A DNA stretch of 64,000 bases from UBA7455 sp026713185 (GCA_963665785.1 OY762456.1:682001-746000), one strand, 5' to 3'; positions 52,308 through 62,136 are shown, numbered from the stretch's first letter. Notes: a model not told the origin generated them from the sequence alone. Numbers and translations are program-made.

Positions 52308-52465
52308 AGATCACATCATAAACATAGTGTTATTCGCCATGGTGCGTGCACATTGATGTTGCGGGTAATCATAATCGAAGCCAGAGCACATCGGCCTGAA
52401 CTGGCGATGCAGGCGGTGATTCCTGGTTTTGTAATGCCTGAACAACCGAACTAACGGCCTGCGTG

Positions 52466-53764
52466 TTACCAGGTTTCAACCTCCCTTTCGATCTGCCCGG
52501 CATACTGGGCAATGGCCTCTGCCTTGCGGTTTGGCAGCGCGTAGTCGGGGAACAGGTTTTGTGTGCCTTCGTAGTCCCGCAATACCTGCCTTGCGACGGT
52601 GACCTTGTGAACCTCGGTGGGGCCATCGGCGATGCCCATGACATAAGAGCTCAGCAGCATACCGGTCAGTGGAAGCTCGTTTGATACGCCGAGCGATCCG
52701 TGAATCTGGATACATCGCGAAACGACATCATGGTAAACACGCGGCATCGCGGCCTTGATTGCGGCAATGTCCTTTCTCACTTTCAGGTAGTCGTTGTATT
52801 GGTCGATCCGCCATGCCGTTCGGAGTACGAGCAGTTTGAAAGATTCCATCTCAATCCAGGAATCCGCAATTTTCTCCTGTACCATCTGTTTATCGGCAAG
52901 TACCTCACCCTTGGTGTTCCGCGACAGCGCGCGTTCGCACATCATGTCGAACGCCTGCTGGATCTGCCCGATGGTACGCATGGCATGGTGGATGCGTCCG
53001 CCGCCGAGACGGGTCTGGGCAACGGCAAACGCCTGCCCTCGTGCCCCGAGCATGTTGGCCTTGGGGATCCGGCAGTCCTCGTATCGAATGTAGGCGTGAG
53101 TTCCTTCACCGGGAGCTTCCTGACCAACGCCGACGTTGCGGATGATGTTAACGCCGGGAGTATCCGTTGGCACAACGAACATGGTCATTCGCTGATGCGG
53201 TGGTGCTTCGGGGTCAGTGACTGTCATCACGATCAGAAAGCTCGAATACCGTGCGTTGGAGGAAAACCATTTCTCGCCATTGATGACAAAGTCGTCGCCG
53301 TCTTCAACCGCCAAACACTTGAAAGAGGTAGGGTCGGCGCCACCTGTTGGTTCCGTCATCGAATAGCAGGATGAAATTTCACCATCGAGCAGTGGCTGCA
53401 GGAAACGGGCTTTCAGATCGTCGTTCCCATAGTGCGCAAGAATCTCGGCGTTACCGGTATCGGGCGCCTGGCATCCGAACACAACCGGTGCAAAACGGCT
53501 GCGCCCCAGTATTTCGTTAAGCAGAGCAAGCTTGAGTTGGCCGAAGCCGAGCCCCCCGAGTTCGGGACCCAGGTGGCACGCCCATAGTCCGCGGTCCTTC
53601 ACCTCCTGCTGCAGTGGCCGGATGTGACGGATGAAATCCGGGTCGTTGTATTCTTTCGCGGCTCCCAGAACCATGTCGAGTGGCTCTACGCGCCGCTTCA
53701 CAAAGTCGTCAGCCCAGTCCAGTGCACCCTGGTACTCTTTATCGGTTTCGAAATCCCAGCTCAT
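52466..53764 (-). CDS. acyl-CoA dehydrogenase
   Basis: 432 residues, longer than usual. Typical blocks are LALLNEILGRSRFAPVVFG, ISSCYSMTEPTGGADPTSFK, FVINGEKWFSSNARYSSF, and IQIHGSLGVSNELPLTGMLLSSYVMGIADGPTEVHKVTVARQVL near the C-terminus, where the G-P-T-E-V-H run identifies the FadE-type aryl/branched subgroup. Oxidises an acyl-CoA with electrons to ETF. It lies beside the GST-like pair but on the same strand without overlap. Confidence 0.93.
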   Translation of the reverse strand: MSWDFETDKEYQGALDWADDFVKRRVEPLDMVLGAAKEYNDPDFIRHIRPLQQEVKDRGLWACHLGPELGGLGFGQLKLALLNEILGRSRFAPVVFGCQAPDTGNAEILAHYGNDDLKARFLQPLLDGEISSCYSMTEPTGGADPTSFKCLAVEDGDDFVINGEKWFSSNARYSSFLIVMTVTDPEAPPHQRMTMFVVPTDTPGVNIIRNVGVGQEAPGEGTHAYIRYEDCRIPKANMLGARGQAFAVAQTRLGGGRIHHAMRTIGQIQQAFDMMCERALSRNTKGEVLADKQMVQEKIADSWIEMESFKLLVLRTAWRIDQYNDYLKVRKDIAAIKAAMPRVYHDVVSRCIQIHGSLGVSNELPLTGMLLSSYVMGIADGPTEVHKVTVARQVLRDYEGTQNLFPDYALPNRKAEAIAQYAGQIEREVETW

Positions 53765-53878
53765 GTTTCTTCTCCTCTCTAGTTTTTTCAGTATTGGTAA
53801 GACCGCGAGTCAGATTGTGAGCTTGCCGCCAGAAGACTGCAAGACGCAGTGCAAACACAGAAGCCGGCTCGGCTCGCC

Positions 53879-55513
53879 TCAGCCCAGCGCAAATCCCTCG
53901 TAACCGCTTGCCGCCTCCTGCTCACACTGGAAGCGGTAACGTGGAAATCCGCCGACGTATGGCATGAAAATCCGTGGTTTACCCTCTATGTTTGCCCCGA
54001 GGTACCATGAGTTGCAACTGGGCACGGTATACATCGTACCCTCGGCAACTTCGTTAACATGAACAATCCACCTTTCCTCGCTGGCCTCAAGCGGTTCAAT
54101 TACGCGGGTTCCGGTTTTTCGGAGGTAATCAATACAATCACCTATCCAGTTCACATGCTGCTCGATGGCGACCAGCATGTTGCACAGCACAGAGGGGCTG
54201 CCTGGTCCCGTGACCGTAAACAGGTTGGGGAAACCGCGCATCTGCAATCCAAGATAGGTAACAGGGCCGTACTGCCATTTTTCTGACAGCTTAAGCCCGT
54301 CCCGACCACTGATATTGGATTTCAGCAGGGCGCCGGTCATGGCATCAAAACCCGTCGCGTAAATCAGCACGTCAAGTTCGTAGTGTCGCTCGGTAGTCTG
54401 TATTCCCTGCTCCGTGATCGTCTCGATGGGTGTCGCACGCAGATCAACCAGCTCAACGTCATCGCGATTGAACGTTTCGTAATAATCCCTGTCGAGCACC
54501 GGGCGCTTGCAGCCTAACCCATAATCTTTCGGCAGGAGCTTCTCGGCCACTGTCGGGCGCTGGACAATAGTGCGGATGGTGTCCCGGAAGAGTTCGTTTG
54601 CTATTTCATTGGCTTCGAGATCGAAGTAAATATCTCCGAAAGAATAGATGGATTCGAGACCTCGCTCCTCGATATACCGGTGCTGTTCCTCCGGCGTCAT
54701 CTCCTTGATCATCGGACCTTCACCACGCGGCGCCACTGAATTGCGATTTACCTCAACATTTCGCATTGGCCGGAAGTTGGATATGCCACGGAGATTGTTC
54801 TGCTGCAGTTCGCGAACCTGCCGGTAATTATCCTTGAATTCGTTTTGTACTGCCTCGTTCATTCGCTTGCGGTTGGCAGGCACCGTGTAGACCGGTGTCC
54901 TCTGGAATACGGTGAGGTGACTCGCGAGTCGAGCCAGTTCAGGGACCGCCTGTACACCAGAGGATCCGGTGCCGATGATGCCCACGCGTAAGCCCGTCAG
55001 ATCAACCTCTTCCTTCGGCCAGAGTCCCGTGTGCAGGACACGCCCCTTAAAGGTGTCGGCTCCCGGCAGATCAGGTTTGTTAGGCACGGAGAGACAGCCG
55101 GCCGCCATTACGCAAAAAGGCGCCTCGAACGTATCGCCCTGATCAGTTGTTAATCGCCACTGATGGTTGTCTTCCTGCCAGGAAATTCCTGTCACTACAG
55201 TGTTAAAGGTGATGTCACGACGCAGATCGAAACGCCCGGCTACGTGATTGGCGTATTCGAGAATATCAGGCTGAGCTGAAAAAACCTCAGGCCAGATCCA
55301 CTCCTGTTCAAGTTCCTCTGAGAACCCGAAGGAGTATTCAAGACTCGGGACATCGCAACGCGCGCCAGGATAACGGTTCCAGTACCACGTCCCACCCACA
55401 TCCGTGCCGGCCTCGAATGCGTGCACTGAGAGGCCAAGAGACCTGAAGCGATGGATCGCGTACATGCCGGCGAACCCGGCGCCTACGATCAATACATCTG
55501 GTTTTTCTGACAT
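53879..55513 (-). CDS. Baeyer-Villiger-type flavin monooxygenase
   Basis: 544 residues from ATG 55513 (MSEKPDVLIVGAGFAGMY). FAD motif GAGFAG and the hallmark GGTWYWNRYPGARCDVPS; the Baeyer-Villiger fingerprint FKGRVLHTGLWP (F-x-G-x-x-x-H-x-x-x-W-P) near residue 155; second Rossmann motif GIIGTGSSGVQAV for NADPH; YATGFD later. Inserts an oxygen atom next to a ketone, giving an ester or lactone that the nearby esterases could hydrolyse. Substrate: a cyclic or aryl ketone is a likely guess. Confidence 0.94.
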   Translation of the reverse strand: MSEKPDVLIVGAGFAGMYAIHRFRSLGLSVHAFEAGTDVGGTWYWNRYPGARCDVPSLEYSFGFSEELEQEWIWPEVFSAQPDILEYANHVAGRFDLRRDITFNTVVTGISWQEDNHQWRLTTDQGDTFEAPFCVMAAGCLSVPNKPDLPGADTFKGRVLHTGLWPKEEVDLTGLRVGIIGTGSSGVQAVPELARLASHLTVFQRTPVYTVPANRKRMNEAVQNEFKDNYRQVRELQQNNLRGISNFRPMRNVEVNRNSVAPRGEGPMIKEMTPEEQHRYIEERGLESIYSFGDIYFDLEANEIANELFRDTIRTIVQRPTVAEKLLPKDYGLGCKRPVLDRDYYETFNRDDVELVDLRATPIETITEQGIQTTERHYELDVLIYATGFDAMTGALLKSNISGRDGLKLSEKWQYGPVTYLGLQMRGFPNLFTVTGPGSPSVLCNMLVAIEQHVNWIGDCIDYLRKTGTRVIEPLEASEERWIVHVNEVAEGTMYTVPSCNSWYLGANIEGKPRIFMPYVGGFPRYRFQCEQEAASGYEGFALG

Positions 55514-55644
55514 TTTTTTGGTCAACCCCGCGTAACGCCCGCCAGAACAATACCGCAATCATTGCCGGAATTTAAAGCTCTGATACTATTGAAGTAAGCT
55601 GGTTTTGTGTTCTACGGTGAATGTTACAGAGAAATTGGTATTCA

Positions 55645-56517
55645 TCAAAGATCGGACCTGGACAGCGCTTCAGCGACCATGTTCATATATTCGACATGTT
55701 GGTCTGCGGTGGTAAAACCTTGCCCCATGGTGGAAACCGAGACCTGGGTTCCCCCAATATCTCGCCAGCGGGAGGCGGTTTCCACCGCATCCTCCGGTGT
55801 TTTTGCGTTGAGCATATTGCAATGGAGGCCAAAGTCGTCTGCTGAGCGTCCTGCATCCCTTAGAACCGCTTTCAATCGATCTGCCTGCCGGAACGCGTCA
55901 CCACGAACACTGTCCACACAGATTAATCCATCACCAAGTCTCACAGCCCGCTTGAGGGCAGCCTCCACGAATGCGCCGAACCAGACAGGAATATTGTTCT
56001 TCGGTCTTGGGTTCAGGGCGGCACGATCGATGTGGTCGAATTCGCCTTCAAATTTGACGACTTGTTCCGACCCCCAGAGTTGACGCAACAGATGGATTTG
56101 CTCTTCCAATCGCTTACCTCTGGTATGGAAGTCCTGGCCCAGAGCGTCATATTCCACATAATTCCAGCCAATCCCGACGCCCAGTTTCAGGCGTCCATTT
56201 GACAGTAGTTCGAGATCCGCTGCCTGGCGAGCGACAAGAGCGGTCTGGCGTTGCGGCAGGATAAGAATACCGGTGATGAGATCGATTCGTTGGGTGATTC
56301 CGGCAAGAAAGGAGAACATGACAAAGGGATCGTGAAATGGATCTTTTTCCGTATACGGACCCGATAGTTTGGGTTCCCGATCGTGGGTGGCGCCAAGTAC
56401 GTGGTCATAAGTCAGTAGATGATCGAAACCCAGTTCTTCTGTCGCCAGCCCGATTTTACGGACAGCCCCGGGATCGCCCTGTAATTCATTCTGCGGATAG
56501 ATAATGCCAGTTTTCAT
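55645..56517 (-). CDS. LLM class flavin/F420-type oxidoreductase
   Basis: 290 residues from ATG 56517 (MKTGIIYPQNELQGDPGAVRK); the longer upstream frame to 56868 lacks similarity. EELGFDHLLTYDHVLG near residue 27, GILILPQRQTALVARQAADLELLSNGRLKLGVGIGWNYVEYDALG near residue 95, and a C-terminal VSTMGQGF region match luciferase-like enzymes. Cofactor (FMN or F420) not decided by sequence. It may feed the monooxygenase next to it. Confidence 0.9.
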   Translation of the reverse strand: MKTGIIYPQNELQGDPGAVRKIGLATEELGFDHLLTYDHVLGATHDREPKLSGPYTEKDPFHDPFVMFSFLAGITQRIDLITGILILPQRQTALVARQAADLELLSNGRLKLGVGIGWNYVEYDALGQDFHTRGKRLEEQIHLLRQLWGSEQVVKFEGEFDHIDRAALNPRPKNNIPVWFGAFVEAALKRAVRLGDGLICVDSVRGDAFRQADRLKAVLRDAGRSADDFGLHCNMLNAKTPEDAVETASRWRDIGGTQVSVSTMGQGFTTADQHVEYMNMVAEALSRSDL

Positions 56518-56855
56518 GTTGATATCCAGTCGACCTTGTCCGGTACTATAGTTGATTACCCATTTGAAGAGTAGGAATCCTGAACCTGCAGCAGCGATAG
56601 TCATGCGGATTATCCCGTCAGGAGAATGAGACACATATAAAACAAACTCAACGCACCTGAAGGTGCAGAGAGTGAGGCCCGACCGGCCTGCATCGTTTGG
56701 AAGATTTCCGTTATGCGACAGTGTCTTAGGCCTGAATAGGACTTTGGCCGCTATCCCGAGCGCGGGGTGCGTTGTCCATTCACGACCGCCGTTTTGTTCC
56801 CTGGGTACGAACGGCGCCCGAACCTTCATCGTCCGCGTCGCGCGGCTCTGGCTCG
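56518..56855. other. 338-base gap without a recognisable gene
   Basis: No frame here shows convincing protein similarity. Composition becomes markedly richer in G+C toward 56760, where the restriction-modification block begins. It probably contains the left junction of that island. Confidence 0.5.
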
Positions 56856-57011
56856 ACAAATCGCGCATTCGAGATCCTCCGCGCCATGCTCAAGTCCGCC
56901 CGCCAGTGGGGCGACATGGGCGAGCACTTTCCGGATGCCTGCGCCAACATCGTCAAGAATCCGCGACGGCCCGTTGCCCCGGAACGGTTAACCGAAGAGT
57001 TGTCGCCATGA
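56856..57011 (+). pseudogene. tyrosine integrase core-binding-domain remnant
   Basis: The frame reads TNRAFEILRAMLKSARQWGD, then MGEHFPDACANIVKNPRRPV and APERLTEELSP before TGA at 57009. This matches the core-binding domain of phage/ICE tyrosine integrases (NRAxxxLRxxxxxAxxWG...NPCxxI...RxRfLsxEE). The arm-binding part and the whole catalytic R...HxxR...Y domain are missing. It marks the edge of the adjacent type I restriction-modification island. Confidence 0.65.
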
Positions 57012-57155
57012 CCGGCGCACCTTGGTCTTCAACGCCAACGGAGGGTTCGATGCGGACGCCCCTTGCCGCACATGCCGCCTCCGGTTTTCTCAAGCCAGTT
57101 GTTAACAAATAGTGCTATTATCTATATTGAAGAGAAACAGGCAACGGAGCACGAG

Positions 57156-57536
57156 ATGTCCAGGACCATTACACTATCTACCTCCGTGTCCGCTGCGATT
57201 TGGGCGGAACGCCGCGACGGTGAGGAAACCGAGAATGCCATACTTCGCCGCTTGCTCGGATGCGGCGACGCCGACTGGGCAAACGGGGGCCACGACGCCC
57301 GAAACGACGTGCATTTCTTGGAGGGCTTCGAGATATTCCGTACCTACAAGCGCAGGGAGTACAAGGCGACCGCCCGTGCAGGCGTCTGGGTGCGCGAGGA
57401 CACGGGGGAGCGGTATCCGACCCTCAACCGGCTTAACGAATCCATCTCGTCGGGTAACGAGAACGTGTGGAACGGAAGCTGGAAGTATCGCACCCCCGAC
57501 GGATCGTTCCGGTCCATCGACTCGCTGCGCGGGTAG
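57156..57536 (+). CDS. small RHH-like plus RAMA-like protein upstream of hsdM
   Basis: 126 residues from ATG 57156. The first 45 residues (RTITLSTSVSAAIWAERRDGEETENAILRRLLG) could be a ribbon-helix-helix DNA-binding start; the C-terminal half, YKRREYKATARAGVWVREDTGERYPTLNRLNESIS...WNGSWKYRTPDGSFRSIDSLR, resembles the RAMA/DUF-type small domain associated with restriction-modification DNA methyltransferases. It is in the same orientation 95 bases before hsdM and is probably an accessory or regulatory gene of the system; no function is established. Confidence 0.6.
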   Translation: MSRTITLSTSVSAAIWAERRDGEETENAILRRLLGCGDADWANGGHDARNDVHFLEGFEIFRTYKRREYKATARAGVWVREDTGERYPTLNRLNESISSGNENVWNGSWKYRTPDGSFRSIDSLRG

Positions 57537-57631
57537 GACGGAGCGGAATATGCAATCACCGTTCGGCGCCGGGTCCATACCGAGATGCGGACAAGCGCGC
57601 AGTCTGCCGTCTTCACAAGCGAGTTAGCGCC

Positions 57632-59179
57632 ATGGCGAAGCAGATGAACAACTCAGGATCCACCCTCGGCTTCGATGCGCAGCTCTGGGCGGCGGCGGAC
57701 AAGCTGCGCGGCAACATGGAGCCGTCTGACTACAAGCACGTCGCGCTCGGGTTGATCTTCCTGAAGTACATCTCGGACGCATTCGAGGCCAAGCGGGCCG
57801 CATTGCTCACAGAAGAGTTGGCAGACCCAGAGGACCCGGAGGAGTATCTCGCCGAGAACGTCTTCTGGGTTCCCAAGGCAGCCCGCTGGTCGCATCTGCG
57901 GGCCAGGGCCAGGCAGACGACCATTGGCAAGGACATCGACGACGCCATGCTGGCGATCGAAGCCAGGAACGCCTCGCTCAAGGGCGTGCTGCCCAAGGAC
58001 TACGCCCGTCCGGCGCTCAACAAGGTGATGCTCGGCGAGTTGATCGACCTCGTAAGCGGCATCGGCATGGCGGAGGAGGCCGACCGCTCCCGCGACATCC
58101 TCGGACGAGTCTACGAATACTTCCTGGGCGGCTTTGCCGGCGCCGAGGGCAAGCGCGGCGGCGAGTTCTACACGCCGCGTTCCGTCGTCCGCCTGCTGGT
58201 GGAGATGCTGGAACCCTACAAGGGCCGCGTCTACGATCCCTGCTGCGGTTCCGGCGGCATGTTCGTGCAGTCCGAGAAGTTCGTGGAGGAGCACGGCGGG
58301 CGCATCGGCGACATCGCCATATACGGACAGGAGAGCAACTACACGACCTGGCGGCTGGCCATGATGAACCTCGCAGTACGCGGGATCGACGCCGACATCC
58401 GCTGGAACAACGAGGGCAGCTTCCACAAGGACGAACTGCCGGACCTCAAGGCCGACTTCATTCTAGCCAACCCGCCGTTCAACGTTTCCGACTGGGGCGG
58501 CGGCCGGCTGCGGGAAGACGCCCGCTGGAGCTTCGGCGTTCCGCCCGCGGGCAACGCCAACTACGCCTGGCTCCAGCACATCCATCACCACCTCGCCCCG
58601 AAAGGCACGGCGGGCGTGGTGCTCGCCAACGGCTCCATGTCCACGGCCACGTCTGGAGAAGGCGACATCCGCCGCGCCCTGGTCGAGGCCGACGCCGTGG
58701 ACTGCATGATCGCGCTACCCGGACAGCTCTTCTATTCGACCCAGATCCCCGCCTGCCTCTGGTTCCTGACCCGCAACAAGAACCCCGGGGGGGACAGCCG
58801 CGACCGACGCGGAGAAGTGCTGTTCATCGACGCCCGCAAGCTCGGACAATTGATCGACCGGACCCGCAAGGAGTTCTCCGACGACCACATCGCCCGGATC
58901 GCCAATTCCTATCGCGCCTGGTGCGGCGCACCGGACGCGTCCTCGTACGAGGACGAGCCGGGATTCTGCAAGTCCGCCACGCTGGAGGAAATCGGGAAAC
59001 ACGGCCATGTCCTGACGCCCGGCCGTTACGTCGGTGCGGCGGCGACCGAAGATGATGACGTGCCGTTCGAGGAGCGGTTTGCGGAGTTAAGGGAAACCCT
59101 AACCGAGCAGTTTACCGAAGCTGAGCAGCTAAGCGCCGTCATCGGAAACAATCTCAAGAAGGTTTTCGTTCATGGATGA
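57632..59179 (+). CDS. hsdM: type I restriction-modification DNA methylase subunit M
   Basis: 515 residues from ATG 57632 (MAKQMNNSGSTLGFDAQLW), the family's start; longer in-frame starts lie within the preceding gene. N-terminal HsdM helical domain (LRGNMEPSDYKHVALGLIFLKYISD), SAM motif I VYDPCCGSGGMFVQS near residue 207 and catalytic NPPF in FILANPPFNVSDWGG near residue 282. N6-adenine methyltransferase that methylates the recognition site with HsdS. It overlaps hsdS by eight bases. GC-rich, as is the whole block. Confidence 0.96.
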   Translation: MAKQMNNSGSTLGFDAQLWAAADKLRGNMEPSDYKHVALGLIFLKYISDAFEAKRAALLTEELADPEDPEEYLAENVFWVPKAARWSHLRARARQTTIGKDIDDAMLAIEARNASLKGVLPKDYARPALNKVMLGELIDLVSGIGMAEEADRSRDILGRVYEYFLGGFAGAEGKRGGEFYTPRSVVRLLVEMLEPYKGRVYDPCCGSGGMFVQSEKFVEEHGGRIGDIAIYGQESNYTTWRLAMMNLAVRGIDADIRWNNEGSFHKDELPDLKADFILANPPFNVSDWGGGRLREDARWSFGVPPAGNANYAWLQHIHHHLAPKGTAGVVLANGSMSTATSGEGDIRRALVEADAVDCMIALPGQLFYSTQIPACLWFLTRNKNPGGDSRDRRGEVLFIDARKLGQLIDRTRKEFSDDHIARIANSYRAWCGAPDASSYEDEPGFCKSATLEEIGKHGHVLTPGRYVGAAATEDDDVPFEERFAELRETLTEQFTEAEQLSAVIGNNLKKVFVHG

Positions 59180-60467
59180 CTATCACTGGGCTAAGTTTGG
59201 CAGCCTGTACTCAGAGCCTTCAAGAAATGGATTGACAAAACCCAAGAGAATTCGAGGCCAAGGTCACAAGTTAATCAACATGGGCGAAATCTTCCGATAT
59301 GATCGCCTGCGCTCTCCCAAGTGTGATCGTGCGCCACTGACTGAAACCGAAAAGAAAACTTCGATACTCAAGCCGAATGACCTACTCTTTGCGCGGCAGT
59401 CTCTCGTCCTATCCGGCGCTGGCAAGTGTTCGATTTTCTTGGGCGACCCTGAAGAGGTTTCGTTCGAATCACACATTATTCGGATTCGGATAAATGGAAA
59501 GATTGCTTATCCGCTCTTCTACTACTACCTCTTTCGGAGCACGCTGGGCCGCGCACTGATTGAGTCGATAGTGGAACAAGGTGCAGGGGCATCCGGTATC
59601 AGAGGTTCGGATCTCAAGACACTCTACGTACCCTGTCCGAAGCTCTTTATTCAGTGTCAGATCGCTGACTTCTTATCTGATCTCGACGACAAGATCGAAC
59701 TAAACCACCGGATGAACGAGACGCTGGAGGCGATGGCACGCGCTATCTTCAAGGACTGGTTCGTCTATTTCGGCCCCACCCGCGCCAAGGCCGAAGGCCG
59801 CGCTCCCTACCTGGCCCCGGAACTCTGGGAACTGTTTCCCGATGCGCTGGACGACGAGGGCAAGCCGGTCGGGTGGGAACAAGGAACTCTTGCTGATGTT
59901 GCGGAGTTTCCACGCCGCAGTGTCAATCCTGCCGAAGTTTCGGAGAAAACCCCGTATATCGGTTTGGAACATATGCCGCGCCGCTCGATTGCACTTTCGG
60001 AGTGGGAAGGTGCAGGAAAAGTCAAAAGCAACAAGACTCGGTTCCACAAAGGAGAAGTCCTATTTGGGAAGCTACGGCCCTACTTCCACAAGGTCGGGAT
60101 TGCTCCGCTGGAAGGTATCTGCTCGACCGACATTGTTGTAGTGGCTCCTCGGTCACAGGAGTGGGGAGCGTTTTCGCTTGCCTGCCTTTCGTCGGATGAA
60201 TTTGTGGACTACACGACCCGTACATCAACTGGCACCAAGATGCCTCGTACGAGTTGGAAGACGATGTCGCAGTACAAAATGCGACTCCCCCCGGAACGGG
60301 TTGCTGGCGCCTTTCAATGCACTTCACGACCGCTTCTCGATTGTCTCGGAGATAACATTCGCGAAACTTCCACGCTCGCCCAGACCCGCGACCTCCTGCT
60401 ACCCAAGCTCATGTCCGGCGAAATCGGCCTTGGGGACGCGGAACAGATAGTCGAGGCTGTGGCATGA
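59172..60467 (+). CDS. hsdS: type I restriction-modification specificity subunit S
   Basis: 431 residues with two target-recognition domains: TRD1 (about 1-175, ending QIADFLSDLDDKIELNHRMNETLEAMARAIF) and TRD2 (about 220-430), separated by the characteristic helical spacer and the GPTRAKAEGRAPYLAPELWELFPD connector. It determines the DNA sequence bound by the whole complex; the recognised sequence cannot be told. Its stop overlaps the next gene (ATGA at 60464). Slightly lower GC than hsdM, as often seen for S subunits. Confidence 0.95.
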   Translation: MDDYHWAKFGSLYSEPSRNGLTKPKRIRGQGHKLINMGEIFRYDRLRSPKCDRAPLTETEKKTSILKPNDLLFARQSLVLSGAGKCSIFLGDPEEVSFESHIIRIRINGKIAYPLFYYYLFRSTLGRALIESIVEQGAGASGIRGSDLKTLYVPCPKLFIQCQIADFLSDLDDKIELNHRMNETLEAMARAIFKDWFVYFGPTRAKAEGRAPYLAPELWELFPDALDDEGKPVGWEQGTLADVAEFPRRSVNPAEVSEKTPYIGLEHMPRRSIALSEWEGAGKVKSNKTRFHKGEVLFGKLRPYFHKVGIAPLEGICSTDIVVVAPRSQEWGAFSLACLSSDEFVDYTTRTSTGTKMPRTSWKTMSQYKMRLPPERVAGAFQCTSRPLLDCLGDNIRETSTLAQTRDLLLPKLMSGEIGLGDAEQIVEAVA

Positions 60468-61612
60468 CTCGCGTCCCCATCAATCCCGGGCTGCTCCGTT
60501 GGGCGCGCGAGCGCGCCGGGATGGCGCGGGAGGAACTGACGGCGAAGTTCAAGAAGCTGCCCGAGTGGGAGACCGGGGAGACGTTGCCTACTCTCAAGCA
60601 GCTGGAAGCCTTCGCCCGCGCGGTTCATGTGCCTTTCGGCTACCTGTTTCTCACGGAGCCTCCTGAGGAGCGTCTCCCGATTTCCGACTTCCGCACCGTC
60701 GAGGGCAAGGCGAACACAAGACCAAGCCCCGATTTGCTCGACACGCTCTACGCCATGCAGAGGCGGCAGGCTTGGCTGCGTGAGCACTTGGCCGAGAACG
60801 ATGCCGAACCGCTCTCTTTCGCGGCCAGCGCCCGACCTTCCGACGACCCGGATGCGATAGGCCGCGAAATGCGGCGCGTCCTAGGCATTGAGGAAGGTTG
60901 GGCGACGGGAGTGAGCACATGGCAGGACGCGGTGAACGAGTTGCGCCGCATGATCGAAGGACTCGGCGTGATGGCAGTGATCAACGGCGTGGTCGGCAAC
61001 AACACGCACCGTCGGTTGAGCGTGGCGGAGTTTCGTGGATTCGCGCTCGCGGATCGTTACGCGCCCTTGATCTTCGTCAACGGAGCGGATGCGAAATCTG
61101 CCCAGATGTTTACGCTGGCTCATGAACTGGCGCACATCTGGCTCGGAGAGGCGGGATTGTCCGGATTCGAGAACCTGCTTCCCGTCGGCACGGATGTGGA
61201 AGATTGGTGCAACCAGGCGGCGGCGGAATGCCTCGTTCCCTCCCGGGAATTGCGGAACCGCTGGTCGCAGCTCCGGCGAGCACCCCATCCCTTCGAGGCC
61301 GCTGCGCAGTCGTTCAAGGTGAGTCCCGTGGTCGCCGCCCGGCGCGCCATGGACCTCAGGCTTGTAGAGCGCAGCGCCTTCTTCGATTTCTACGAACACC
61401 ACATTAGCCGCGAGCGCAGAGGCGGCACCCGGCCGTCCGGCGGCGATTTCTACAACAACCAGAATACGCGTGTGGGCAAGCTATTCGCAACCCACGTGAT
61501 GAGAGCGGCGATGGAGGGTCAAGTTGGGTTCAAGGAGGCCTACCAACTGACCGGCCTCGGGGGCGGAACGTTCCAGGACTACGCCAGGCATTTGGACATC
61601 GGGCTCTTCTGA
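60464..61612 (+). CDS. XRE HTH plus ImmA/IrrE metallopeptidase protein
   Basis: 382 residues. N-terminal helix-turn-helix (LRWARERAGMAREELTAKFKKLPEWETGETLPTLKQLEAFARAV) and a C-terminal ImmA/IrrE zinc peptidase domain with HELAHIWLGE (H-E-x-x-H) near residue 222. These fused proteins act as antitoxin-like regulators for PIN-type toxins. It is wedged between hsdS and a DUF4411 gene with overlaps at both ends (ATGA at 60464 and TGATG at 61610), so it is co-translated with the restriction operon. Confidence 0.92.
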   Translation: MTRVPINPGLLRWARERAGMAREELTAKFKKLPEWETGETLPTLKQLEAFARAVHVPFGYLFLTEPPEERLPISDFRTVEGKANTRPSPDLLDTLYAMQRRQAWLREHLAENDAEPLSFAASARPSDDPDAIGREMRRVLGIEEGWATGVSTWQDAVNELRRMIEGLGVMAVINGVVGNNTHRRLSVAEFRGFALADRYAPLIFVNGADAKSAQMFTLAHELAHIWLGEAGLSGFENLLPVGTDVEDWCNQAAAECLVPSRELRNRWSQLRRAPHPFEAAAQSFKVSPVVAARRAMDLRLVERSAFFDFYEHHISRERRGGTRPSGGDFYNNQNTRVGKLFATHVMRAAMEGQVGFKEAYQLTGLGGGTFQDYARHLDIGLF

Positions 61613-62136
61613 TGGCGACCCGGCATTACCTTCTGGACTCCGACGTCCTCATTGCGGCGAAAAACCTCTACTACGCCTTCGACATTTGCCCCGGTTTCTG
61701 GGAGAGCCTGCTTTACTATCACACGCAGGACCAAGTCTTCAGCGTGGATCGCGTAGGTAGCGAACTGCTCGCCGGTCGCAAAACCGAGGATCTCGTTCAA
61801 TGGGTGCAGAGCGAAGTTCCGAGCGGGTTCTTCCTTCCGGTGGACAACGATGAAGTCGGTCACTTCTATACGGAAATCATGCTTTGGGTCCAGCGCCATC
61901 CAAACTACTTTGATCAAGCAAAGGCGCAATTCGCGACGGGCGCAGACGGCTGGCTCGCAGCCTGCGCGAAGGCACGCGGCGCAGTTGTTGTGACCAATGA
62001 GCAACCGTCTCCGGCATCACGAAGGTCCGTGAAGCTGCCCGATGTCTGCGACGAATTCGATGTGCCTCGCGAGACCACCTACGAAATGCTTCGAACACTC
62101 GGAGCCCAATTCCATTGGACGGGAAGATTTGGATGA
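61612..62136 (+). CDS. DUF4411 (PIN-like) putative toxin
   Basis: 174 residues: YLLDSDVLIAAKNLYYAFDICPGFWESLL, FSVDRVGSELLAGRK, FATGADGWLAACAKARGAVVVTNEQPS and VKLPDVCDEFDVPRETTYEMLR. The acidic residues D9, E(SELLAG), D(GADGW) and D(LPDVCDE) fit the PIN-like metal site of DUF4411 nucleases. Members are often encoded beside an XRE/ImmA-IrrE protein, as here, and are proposed toxins. The start overlaps the preceding stop by one base. Confidence 0.88.
   Translation: MATRHYLLDSDVLIAAKNLYYAFDICPGFWESLLYYHTQDQVFSVDRVGSELLAGRKTEDLVQWVQSEVPSGFFLPVDNDEVGHFYTEIMLWVQRHPNYFDQAKAQFATGADGWLAACAKARGAVVVTNEQPSPASRRSVKLPDVCDEFDVPRETTYEMLRTLGAQFHWTGRFG

Noticed and set aside
57653..58426. 257-codon minus-strand open frame
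   Set aside because: Antisense of hsdM, with no protein-like motif of its own.
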